Source: Sphaerosporella brunnea (taxonomy: Eukaryota > Ascomycota > Pezizomycetes > Pezizales > Pyronemataceae). From it: a DNA stretch of 10,116 nucleotides. Positions 1 to 8,162 of this stretch are shown here, in pieces. Under the pieces are notes generated by a model. It was given only the letters and a program-made list of their open reading frames with translations. It did not search any database and was not told where the DNA came from. The position numbers and the translations under genes were made by a program. How positions within the stretch are numbered: position 1 is the stretch's first letter; every line of letters starts with the position of its first letter. The DNA lies in contig VXIS01000639.1 in NCBI GenBank assembly GCA_008704415.1, positions 1 to 10,116 of the forward strand, given 5' to 3'.

Positions 1-2339
1 GTCAAACTACGAGGGACCGCAACGTCCAATAAACTACGAGTGGTCATGACTGAGCCGAATGTCGTCAACCTACGAGGGACCGCAACGTCCGATAACTACG
101 AGTGGTCACGACTGAGCCGAATGTCGTCAAACTATGAGGGACCGCAACGTCCGGTAAACTACGAGTGGTCATGACTGAGCCGAAGGTCGTTGAACTACAC
201 CGAACCGGAATGTCGTTAAACTACGAGGGACCTGGAACTGCGATGTCCGTTAAACTGGTGGTTAAGACTGAGCCGCACCTCTTCGACTGAGCCCTCGGGG
301 ACCGGAATGTCGTTAAACTACGAGGGACCTGGAACTGCGATGTGCGTTAAACTGGTGGTTAAGACTGAGCTGCACCTCTTCGACTGAGCCCTCGGGGACC
401 GGAATGTCGTTAAACTACGAGGGACCGCAACGTCAGGTAAACTATGAGGGACCACCACGTGCGGTAAACTACGAGGGACCGCAACGTCCGGTAAACTATG
501 AGTGGTCACGACTGAGCCGAATGTCGTCAAACTACGAGGGACCGCAACGTCCAATAAACTACGAGTGGTCATGACTGAGCCGAATGTCGTCAACCTACGA
601 GGGACCGCAACGTCCGATAACTACGAGTGGTCACGACTGAGCCGAATGTCGTCAAACTATGAGGGACCGCAACGTCCAGTAAACTACGAGTGGTCATGAC
701 TGAGCCGAAGGTCGTTGAACTACACCGGACCGGAATGTCGTTAAACTACGAGGGACCTGGAACGGCGATGTGCGTTAAACTGGTGGTTAAGACTGAGCTG
801 CACCTCTTCGACTGAGCCCTCGGGGACCGGAATGTCGTTAAACTACGAGGGACCGCAACGTCCGATAAACTACGAGTGGTCACGACTGAGCCGAATGTCG
901 TCAAACTACGAGGAACCACAACGTCCGATAAACTACGAGTGGTCATGACTGAGCCGAATGTCGTCAACCTACGAGGGACCGCAACGTCCGATAACTACGA
1001 GTGGTCACGACTGAGCCGAATGTCGTCAAACTATGAGGGACCGCAACGTCCGGTAAACTACGAGTGGTCATGACTGAGCCGAAGGTCGTTGAACTACACC
1101 GGACCGGAATGTCGTTAAACTAGGAGGGACCTGGAACTGCGATGTCCGTTAAACTGGTGGTTAAGACTGAGCTGCACCTTTTCGACTGAGCCCTCGGGGA
1201 CCGGAATGTCGTTAAACTACGAGGGACCGCAACGTCCGATAAACTACGAGTGGTCACGACTGAGCCGAATGTCGTCAAACTACGAGGAACCACAACGTCC
1301 GATAAACTACGAGTGGTCATGACTGAGCCGAATGTCGTCAACCTACGAGGGACCGCAACGTCCGATAACTACGAGTGGTCACGACTGAGCCGAATGTCGT
1401 CAAACTATGAGGGACCGCAACGTCCAGTAAACTACGAGTGGTCATGACTGAGCCGAAGGTCGTTGAACTACACCGGACCGGAATGTCGTTAAACTACGAG
1501 GGACCTGGAACGGCGATGTGCGTTAAACTGGTGGTTAAGACTGAGCTGCACCTCTTCGACTGAGCCCTCGGGGACCGGAATGTCGTTAAACTACGAGGGA
1601 CCGCAACGTCCGATAAACTACGAGTGGTCACGACTGAGCCGAATGTCGTCAAACTACGAGGAACCACAACGTCCGATAAACTACGAGTGGTCATGACTGA
1701 GCCGAATGTCGTCAACCTACGAGGGACCGCAACGTCCGATAACTACGAGTGGTCACGACTGAGCCGAATGTCGTCAAACTATGAGGGACCGCAACGTCCG
1801 GTAAACTACGAGTGGTCATGACTGAGCCGAAGGTCGTTGAACTACACCGGACCGGAATGTCGTTAAACTACGAGGGACCTGGAACTGCGATGTGCGTTAA
1901 ACTGGTGGTTAAGACTGAGCTGCACCTTTTCGACTGAGCCCTCGGGGACCGGAATGTCGTTAAACTACGAGGGACCGCAACGTCCGATAAACTACGAGTG
2001 GTCACGACTGAGCCGAATGTCGTCAAACTACGAGGAACCACAACGTCCGATAAACTACGAGTGGTCACGACTGAGCCGAATGTCGTCAAACTACGAGGGA
2101 CCACAACGTCCGATAAACTACGAGTGGTCATGACTGAGCCGAATGTCGTCAAACTACAAGGGACCGCAACGTCCGATAAACTACAAGTGGTCACAACTGA
2201 GCTGAATGTCATTGAACTCCGGGACCGGAATGTCCTTAAACTACCCGGGACCGCAACGTCCAGTAAACTACAAGTGGTCACGACTGAGTCGAATGTCGTG
2301 AAACTACGAGGGACCGCAACGTCTGGTCAACTATGAGTG
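1..2339. repeat. Left arm of a giant inverted repeat (palindrome)
   Basis: Every base I compared in this arm pairs with the complement of position 4695-x in the right arm. I checked segments at 1-14, 181-240, 661-690, 1110-1147, 2041-2100 and the centre, and found no mismatch. Private variants are mirrored too: the odd CTAGGAGG at about 1121 reappears as CCTCCTAG near 3569. Internally the arm is satellite DNA. Its left limit lies outside the window, so 2339 bp is a minimum length. No protein-coding role is apparent, since short open frames arise only because the 27-, 36- and 63-bp subunits are multiples of three. Confidence 0.95.
174..699. repeat. Enlarged higher-order repeat unit (about 525 bp)
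   Basis: This copy is 151 bp longer than the 374-bp standard. The excess resolves into two events. The first is a 97-bp direct duplication of the GCCCTCGGGGACCGG block (starts at 291 and 388). The second is 54 bp, exactly two extra 27-bp half-units, at about 434-487. The mirror copy lies at about 3996-4521. This shows that length change in the array goes by whole subunits, as unequal crossover or replication slippage would give. Confidence 0.75.
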
Positions 2340-2355
2340 CCGTCTCAAATAATGA
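2340..2355. other. 16-bp spacer at the palindrome centre
   Basis: The arms meet as CAACTATGAGTG and CACTCATAGTTG, separated by the unique spacer ccgtctcaaataatga. The first non-pairing position is 2340 (c) against 2355 (a). The spacer shares no unit with the satellite and may be a remnant of sequence that once flanked the array. A spacer this short is compatible with intrastrand folding into a hairpin. Confidence 0.9.
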
Positions 2356-4694
2356 CACTCATAGTTGACCAGACGTTGCGGTCCCTCGTAGTTTCACGAC
2401 ATTCGACTCAGTCGTGACCACTTGTAGTTTACTGGACGTTGCGGTCCCGGGTAGTTTAAGGACATTCCGGTCCCGGAGTTCAATGACATTCAGCTCAGTT
2501 GTGACCACTTGTAGTTTATCGGACGTTGCGGTCCCTTGTAGTTTGACGACATTCGGCTCAGTCATGACCACTCGTAGTTTATCGGACGTTGTGGTCCCTC
2601 GTAGTTTGACGACATTCGGCTCAGTCGTGACCACTCGTAGTTTATCGGACGTTGTGGTTCCTCGTAGTTTGACGACATTCGGCTCAGTCGTGACCACTCG
2701 TAGTTTATCGGACGTTGCGGTCCCTCGTAGTTTAACGACATTCCGGTCCCCGAGGGCTCAGTCGAAAAGGTGCAGCTCAGTCTTAACCACCAGTTTAACG
2801 CACATCGCAGTTCCAGGTCCCTCGTAGTTTAACGACATTCCGGTCCGGTGTAGTTCAACGACCTTCGGCTCAGTCATGACCACTCGTAGTTTACCGGACG
2901 TTGCGGTCCCTCATAGTTTGACGACATTCGGCTCAGTCGTGACCACTCGTAGTTATCGGACGTTGCGGTCCCTCGTAGGTTGACGACATTCGGCTCAGTC
3001 ATGACCACTCGTAGTTTATCGGACGTTGTGGTTCCTCGTAGTTTGACGACATTCGGCTCAGTCGTGACCACTCGTAGTTTATCGGACGTTGCGGTCCCTC
3101 GTAGTTTAACGACATTCCGGTCCCCGAGGGCTCAGTCGAAGAGGTGCAGCTCAGTCTTAACCACCAGTTTAACGCACATCGCCGTTCCAGGTCCCTCGTA
3201 GTTTAACGACATTCCGGTCCGGTGTAGTTCAACGACCTTCGGCTCAGTCATGACCACTCGTAGTTTACTGGACGTTGCGGTCCCTCATAGTTTGACGACA
3301 TTCGGCTCAGTCGTGACCACTCGTAGTTATCGGACGTTGCGGTCCCTCGTAGGTTGACGACATTCGGCTCAGTCATGACCACTCGTAGTTTATCGGACGT
3401 TGTGGTTCCTCGTAGTTTGACGACATTCGGCTCAGTCGTGACCACTCGTAGTTTATCGGACGTTGCGGTCCCTCGTAGTTTAACGACATTCCGGTCCCCG
3501 AGGGCTCAGTCGAAAAGGTGCAGCTCAGTCTTAACCACCAGTTTAACGGACATCGCAGTTCCAGGTCCCTCCTAGTTTAACGACATTCCGGTCCGGTGTA
3601 GTTCAACGACCTTCGGCTCAGTCATGACCACTCGTAGTTTACCGGACGTTGCGGTCCCTCATAGTTTGACGACATTCGGCTCAGTCGTGACCACTCGTAG
3701 TTATCGGACGTTGCGGTCCCTCGTAGGTTGACGACATTCGGCTCAGTCATGACCACTCGTAGTTTATCGGACGTTGTGGTTCCTCGTAGTTTGACGACAT
3801 TCGGCTCAGTCGTGACCACTCGTAGTTTATCGGACGTTGCGGTCCCTCGTAGTTTAACGACATTCCGGTCCCCGAGGGCTCAGTCGAAGAGGTGCAGCTC
3901 AGTCTTAACCACCAGTTTAACGCACATCGCCGTTCCAGGTCCCTCGTAGTTTAACGACATTCCGGTCCGGTGTAGTTCAACGACCTTCGGCTCAGTCATG
4001 ACCACTCGTAGTTTACTGGACGTTGCGGTCCCTCATAGTTTGACGACATTCGGCTCAGTCGTGACCACTCGTAGTTATCGGACGTTGCGGTCCCTCGTAG
4101 GTTGACGACATTCGGCTCAGTCATGACCACTCGTAGTTTATTGGACGTTGCGGTCCCTCGTAGTTTGACGACATTCGGCTCAGTCGTGACCACTCATAGT
4201 TTACCGGACGTTGCGGTCCCTCGTAGTTTACCGCACGTGGTGGTCCCTCATAGTTTACCTGACGTTGCGGTCCCTCGTAGTTTAACGACATTCCGGTCCC
4301 CGAGGGCTCAGTCGAAGAGGTGCAGCTCAGTCTTAACCACCAGTTTAACGCACATCGCAGTTCCAGGTCCCTCGTAGTTTAACGACATTCCGGTCCCCGA
4401 GGGCTCAGTCGAAGAGGTGCGGCTCAGTCTTAACCACCAGTTTAACGGACATCGCAGTTCCAGGTCCCTCGTAGTTTAACGACATTCCGGTTCGGTGTAG
4501 TTCAACGACCTTCGGCTCAGTCATGACCACTCGTAGTTTACCGGACGTTGCGGTCCCTCATAGTTTGACGACATTCGGCTCAGTCGTGACCACTCGTAGT
4601 TATCGGACGTTGCGGTCCCTCGTAGGTTGACGACATTCGGCTCAGTCATGACCACTCGTAGTTTATTGGACGTTGCGGTCCCTCGTAGTTTGAC
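2356..4694. repeat. Right arm of the giant inverted repeat
   Basis: This is the reverse complement of 1-2339, with no mismatch found at the sampled positions. The satellite pattern continues past 4694 to about 4790, where it decays into unique sequence, so the true arm could be longer if the unseen left flank matches. Units next to the centre are more diverged than interior units, as expected at the natural edge of a tandem array. Confidence 0.95.
3996..4521. repeat. Mirror copy of the enlarged higher-order unit
   Basis: This is the reverse complement of 174-699 and carries the same 97-bp duplication and the same two extra 27-bp half-units. A complex, multi-step rearrangement shared exactly by both arms shows that the arms became inverted copies after the array had diversified. 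Confidence 0.75.
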
Positions 4695-4718
4695 GACATT
4701 CGGCTCAGTCGTGACCAC

Positions 4719-4790
4719 TCATAGTTTACCGGACGTTGCGGTCCCGCGTAGTTTAACGGCATTCCGGTCCCGGATGGCTGAGCTAAAAGC
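4719..4790. repeat. Degenerate right edge of the satellite array
   Basis: The last recognisable units carry substitutions not seen inside the array: GTCCCGCGTAG instead of GTCCCTCGTAG, and GGCATTCCGG instead of GACATTCCGG. The GCCCTCGGGGACC block has become a diverged GTCCCGGATGGCTGAGC. Beyond about 4790 similarity to the repeat is lost. Edge decay is normal in tandem arrays because terminal units are rarely homogenised. Confidence 0.6.
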
Positions 4791-5041
4791 GCTTCTCCTT
4801 CAATCCATCGAGCAATTTTCCCGGTTCCTTCGGTAAGCCAAAACCGGTTCCGCTGTTTTCTCGAACGGCATGGATATCGAGCTTCGTTTATCGCTATCCA
4901 GATCTTCACTTCGGTTTCTTCTCCGTAATACTTCGTCAGCGTATACCCTCGTCAAATGCGGAAGTAATCCTGGTTCGTCCGTGGATAGGCGACGACGACA
5001 GGTCCAATTGCTGTATCCACGGCGAGTGCTGCTACCAATAT
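4791..5041. other. Intergenic or decayed element sequence, no gene seen
   Basis: I found no convincing gene here. Short open frames on both strands lack recognisable motifs. On the minus strand, 5037-5027 reads TGGTAGCAGCA. This resembles the primer-binding sites of Ty3-type retrotransposons that pair with the 3' end of an initiator-Met tRNA (ending in ACCA). It lies four bases beyond the LTR-like segment at 5042-5169. If that reading is right, this stretch is the untranslated leader of a retroelement truncated by the satellite array. Confidence 0.35.
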
Positions 5042-5169
5042 TGGGAGGTGTGCGTCAGAAGGTGAAAGTGAGTTAGATTCTAGGATCAGTCCCCGCGGGT
5101 CTATATATACATGATCCTCCGCCGAGCCTCTGCCGAGCGTCAACCGTACCCGCACTCCACACTCCTACA
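5042..5169 (-). mobile_element. Possible solo or partial LTR of a Ty3-like element
   Basis: Read on the minus strand, the segment starts TGTAGGAGTGTGG and ends CACACCTCCCA. The ends are therefore TG...CA with an imperfect inverted repeat. A TATATATA promoter-like stretch lies at about 5102-5109. It starts two bases after the stop codon that ends the chromodomain frame (5173-5171), where a 3' LTR would follow a chromovirus pol gene. Against this call, it is short (about 128 bp), no clear polypurine tract precedes it, and no second copy is present in the window. Treat it as a hypothesis. Confidence 0.35.
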
Positions 5170-5170
5170 G

Positions 5171-5371
5171 CTACTCTGTATCAGACTCATTCTCATACTC
5201 TTCAGATAGTAGGCCTGGCTTGTTAGGATATGCTTCATGAAATCGGTCAATAGCTTCCAGCTCGTTAACATCAACAGCAGGCTCCCAGCCAGGTTCGTCC
5301 TCTCCGGTCCACTTTATCAAGTATTCCAGCTCGCCACGATTCATGCGCGAGTCCCACACCGCATCAACAAA
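5171..5371 (-). other. Chromodomain at the C-terminus of the decayed frame
   Basis: After the TAG at 5374-5372 the frame continues FVDAVWDSRMNRG, then LEYLIKWTGEDEPGWEP, then VNELEAIDRFHEAYPNKPG, and ends in an acidic tail. This is the chromodomain signature (DSR...YLIKW.G....WEP...L...I..FH...P). It is closest in style to the domains at the end of chromovirus (Ty3-like) integrases. The W of the methyl-lysine cage is present. The aromatic residue normally following W-x-G is Glu here, so histone-tail binding may be weakened. About 30 codons upstream, a Thr-rich linker is encoded by an ACA/ACC microsatellite (plus-strand 5402-5443). Confidence 0.8.
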
Positions 5372-6853
5372 CTATTCCTGTTGGCCATTGACATCCACAG
5401 ATACTGTTGTTGTGGTTGTTGTCATGGAGGTGGTTGTGGTCGTACTTGGTTCGGTTCCGAATCGTTGTAGAAGCTTCCTCAACTGGTGCGACATTGTGAA
5501 ATCAAGACCACACTGGCGAAAGTTCGTTTCAAGATCTCCAGGTCGAACCCTCGGTAGGGTGGTCCCATGCTGTTTTTCACCTTGCCAGACAAAGACTGTA
5601 TTTGTGGTATTTTCCATTTTGATACCGTAATCAGCCACAAAGAAGTGTCCTCCGTGCTCCGCGTCGTAACTTCGATGCGTGGTTCATGCCACACACCATT
5701 TGTGGGCATTGATCTTGTTGTGGCAAAAGCGAGCGTAGTTGAGGGACACGATTCCCTATGGTGGGGCTAACTCGGCCTGATGGAACTGAAAAAATTGTGT
5801 TCCATTGAATCGCTTGTCCTTGGTGGTTGTTTCCAACCCACTTGCAGCTGACTGTTGCAAAGGCATTTCCCAATAGGTGGTTGTCTGGTTTGCATTCATT
5901 GTCGTAAACTTCTCGGCCTGGGCATTCTCTATCTTCTCAACAAATTTCTTGAGATCCGCAAGTATCTCCTCGGGTAATCTTCGCCTGATCATGTTCCAGA
6001 ACAGTGCATAAACGGAGCTGTAATTGAAGTCATACTGTTGAAGCATTTCCGGTAAGCTCAGTTCCTTCGCCGCTGCAGGAAGAAGATTTTTTGCCCACAT
6101 CAGAGCAGGTTCACTGCGGGCTCCCGAAGTCCATCCAACCAGGGCAAGTTTGCCGGGATCGTTTAGTCTCACGCTCTTCTTGGTTGCGACGCCAATCTGC
6201 ACAACACCATCGGTCCACTCCAACACTTCTGGATCCCCGCAGAAGTTTCGCATAACCAACAGCACGATTTGATTTGTGTCGGCATCGCGTACAATGATAT
6301 CTTCATCGCTTTTGACTACACGTCGCCAGTCCAGGTCGTTGGGTCTAGCCGTTACAATGGGGTAACGAGATTGTCGCTTGTCGTGACGTTTTCCAACAGT
6401 CAACTGCTCTCTTCACAGTTGTGTAATCTCGGGTGACTCAGATAACCACTGTTGGTTGGGCGGAAAGGGAGTCTTGGACTTGCTCATCCGGATGGTGTTG
6501 ATGCCCTGGAGAATCTCGTTGTGCTTGTGTGGCTTTTGGTTTAAGCCCAGAGTCTGAATAAGATCGCGCCTCCTATTGCGATAGCCAGTCCGAGTCAAAA
6601 CACAGCGCTTGTATACTGCTAAGGTGTTGGGATACTCGGCAGGATGGTTGTTCAGCATGGACATCAGCTCGGCGTAGAGCTCTGTGGTTGGGGAGTGCCG
6701 GCCAGCCACATCTTGATACCACGGTCCGAGGATTGTCTGCAGTAGTTCGTCTTGGAATTCTGGGTAGCACAACTGCTCCAACAGCTTGTGTGCGGCTACC
6801 GAACTATCGAGCCGGGCGAGGACGAGTTTTAAGTGAGCTTTGTACGCCGAGAA
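5171..6853 (-). pseudogene. Decayed gene: oxygenase-like (uncertain) protein with C-terminal chromodomain
   Basis: One minus-strand frame runs 1683 bp with about 556 sense codons. It is broken by internal stops at 6415-6413 (TGA), 5758-5756 (TAG), 5686-5684 (TGA) and 5374-5372 (TAG), and ends with TAG at 5173-5171. The segments between stops read as ordinary protein. In order, there is a helical N-terminal part (LLQTILGPWYQDVAG), then VRDADTNQIVLLVMRNFC, WTSGARSEP and SSVYALFWNMIRRRLPEEI. Next come SLNYARFCHNKIN, THRSYDAEHGGHFFVADYG and VFVWQGEKQHGTTLP, then a Thr-rich linker and a chromodomain. The H-rich and GGHFF...HGTTLP pattern recalls the double-stranded beta-helix of fungal 2-oxoglutarate/Fe(II) oxygenase-like proteins. 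No clean HxD motif is visible, so this is a weak call. The 5' end is missing: a TGA stands at 6856-6854, no ATG is seen, and a minisatellite starts about 60 bp further upstream. Confidence 0.6.
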
Positions 6854-6912
6854 TCAGTAAACATATCCAAGCCCACACAGGCGGAGAGTCTGACAACAAT
6901 AATAAGCATTTG
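6854..6912. other. Short junction between decayed gene and minisatellite
   Basis: The minus-strand coding-like frame stops at 6856-6854. The next ~55 bp (including acaacaataataa) match neither the gene nor the repeat. The true 5' end of the gene may have been displaced or deleted when the tandem array formed. Confidence 0.4.
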
Positions 6913-7755
6913 ACCCAGATCACCGGCGCATGTTCCTCAACACAAGCAAAACCACCGCTTCCAGCAAGTAGCCCTGTTTGAAGGAGTACCATGTACCATC
7001 GACTCTGATCGTTTGGCTCTGGTCGGCAAGCTGTCGGGTGCATGTTCCTCCACACCAGCAAAACCACCGCTTCCAGCAAGTAGCCCTGTCGGCAGGAGGG
7101 TATCATGGACCTTCGGCTTCACCAAGACCCAGATCTTCGGCGCATGTTCCTCCACACCAGCAAAACCACCGCTTCCAGCAAGTAGCCCTGTCGACTGGAG
7201 GGTATCATGGACCATCGGCTTTACCAAGACCCAGATCTCCGGCGCATATTCCTCCACACAAGCAAAACCATCGCTTCCAGCAAGTAGCCCTGTTTGAAGG
7301 AGTACCATGTACCATCAACTCTGATCGTTTGGCTCTGGTCGGCAAGCTGTCGGGTGCATGTTCCTCCACACCAGCAAAACCACCGCTTCCAGCAAGTAGC
7401 CCTGTCGGCAGGAGGGTATCATGGACCATCGGCTTCATCAACACCCAGATCTCCGGTGCATGTTCCTCCACACAAGCAAAACCACTGCTTTCAGCAAGTA
7501 GCCCTGTTTGAAGGAGTACCATGTACCATCGACTCTGATTGTTTGGCTCTGGTCGGCAAGCTGTCGGGTGCATGTTCCTCCACACCAGCAAAACCACCGC
7601 TTCCAGCAAGTAGCCCTGTCGGCAGGAGGTTATCATGGACCTTCGACCCACCAAGCTTTTCGGTGCATGTTCCTCCACACAAGCAAAACCACCGCTTCCA
7701 GCAAGTAGCCCTGTTTACAGGAGCCCCATGCACCTTCCACTTCGGGTACATGCCA
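6913..7755. repeat. Minisatellite: eight ~50-bp cores with two alternating linker types
   Basis: The core runs GCATGTTCCTCCACACCAGC then AAAACCACCGCTTCCAGC and AAGTAGCCCTGT. It starts at 6928, 7040, 7142, 7243, 7356, 7458, 7570 and 7665. Spacing alternates around 112 and 102 bp (112, 102, 101, 113, 102, 112, 95) because two linker types occur. The long one contains TTGAAGGAGTACCATGTACC...GTCGGCAAGCTGTCGGGT. The short one contains CGGCAGGAGGGTATCATGGACC...ACCCAGATC. The order is long, short, short, long, short, long, short-variant. Both linkers share GGAG...ATCATG(G/T)ACC and so derive from one ancestor. Period lengths shift the reading frame, so this is not a coding repeat. Confidence 0.9.
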
Positions 7756-8089
7756 GTATTTTTTGAGACTCCGCTGTAGCAACCTGAATGTGGACTAGGT
7801 AGTGAACATACCTGTGCACCTCCTTGCGCTCCTTTTTGGTGCTCGTCTGTGCGGGCTCCATTATGTTGACTGCACTTTGATTTGGTGGTTGTGGGGAAGG
7901 TGCTGTCGGGGTGGTGGTTGTGGGGCGGTGATTAAGGGGTTGGTCTTGTCGGGGTTGGTGTTTCAGCGTAAGGGAACAAAGAACGATGTGGGTAGTTGTA
8001 GATGGGAGTGGTAGTAGATGGGGGTGGTAGTAGATGGGGGTGGTAGTGGTGGAAGCGGTGTTGTCAGGTTCAAGTTGGTGTTCACAGCC
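7756..8089. other. G-rich intergenic interval, no gene seen
   Basis: The plus strand is strongly G/T-rich from about 7880 to 8060. GGTGGTTGTGGGG occurs at 7884-7896 and again at 7913-7925, and GGGGTTGGT at 7936 and 7951. G4 runs recur at 7893, 7908, 7922, 7936 and 7951, about every 15 bp, with loops of about 10-11 bases. Open frames here (for example 7802-8014) are low-complexity and carry no domain signature. Confidence 0.5.
7998..8045. repeat. 16-bp minisatellite, three copies
   Basis: Three direct copies of GTAGATGGGGGTGGTA occupy 7998-8013 (one base different), 8014-8029 and 8030-8045. The array ends 44 bp before the TA target site of the downstream transposon. Confidence 0.9.
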
Positions 8090-8091
8090 TA
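8090..8091. other. TA target-site duplication, left
   Basis: TA immediately precedes the left terminal inverted repeat and is matched by TA at 10043-10044. Duplication of a TA dinucleotide is the hallmark of Tc1/mariner insertion. Confidence 0.9.
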
Positions 8092-8145
8092 CTCGCCAAT
8101 TTCAAAATACTTCGGACACTGGATTTTACCCGGCTTTGGACAGGG
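8092..8145. repeat. Left terminal inverted repeat of the Tc1/mariner element
   Basis: Starts CTCGCCAATTTCAAAATAC and ends CGGCTTTGGACAGGG. It matches the reverse complement of 9989-10042 at 51 of 54 positions, with differences at positions 7, 21 and 47 of the repeat. The inner ACACTGGATTTTACCCGGC is identical at both ends and is a candidate transposase-binding site. Confidence 0.95.
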
Positions 8146-8162
8146 GTCGGCGCCTAGACGAG

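Larger units (their letters stand above)
1..4790. repeat. Satellite array with nested periodicity (27/36, 63 and 374 bp)
   Basis: Left-arm orientation: a 36-bp half-unit (AAACTACGAG then TGGTCACGACTGAGCCGAAT and GTCGTC) alternates with a 27-bp half-unit (AAACTACGAG then GGACCGCAACGTCCGAT), making a 63-bp unit. These units are embedded in a 374-bp higher-order repeat that also holds a distinctive block containing GCCCTCGGGGACCGG. That block starts at 816, 1190, 1564 and 1938, exactly 374 bp apart, and is mirrored on the right. Because 374 is not a multiple of three, any frame breaks at each higher-order unit, which argues against coding. I do not recognise a named satellite family. Confidence 0.9.

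Noticed and set aside
1..4720. Many 65-137 codon open frames on both strands, such as 1998-2336 plus and 2414-2827 plus
   Set aside because: They are by-products of 27-, 36- and 63-bp subunits that are multiples of three. They recur every 374 bp, break at each higher-order unit, appear on both strands and show no domain.
1..4790. Telomeric repeat or rDNA-derived array
   Set aside because: No TTAGGG-like short repeats and no recognisable rRNA sequence; the 63-bp unit matches neither.
4952..5155. Minus-strand open frame of 67 codons overlapping the LTR-like segment
   Set aside because: No recognisable domain; it spans a promoter-like TATATATA stretch, and non-coding element sequence explains the region better.
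5479..5709. Minus-strand 76-codon open frame overlapping the decayed gene in another frame
   Set aside because: The alternative frame carries the GGHFF, HGTTLP and chromodomain continuity. This one has no conserved-looking motif and is an overlap shadow.
6804..7106. Upstream exon of the decayed gene lying within the minisatellite
   Set aside because: The coding-like frame stops at 6856-6854, and no splice signals or motif continuity could be supported in the repeat.
6913..7755. CRISPR-like array (constant repeat, variable spacers)
   Set aside because: The ~50-bp cores vary slightly and the spacers fall into only two related classes. The context is eukaryotic and no cas-like gene is present.
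6978..7779. Open frames of 157-177 codons across the second minisatellite, on both strands
   Set aside because: The repeat period (95-113 bp) shifts frame from copy to copy, so the same DNA is read in different frames. There is no consistent peptide repeat.
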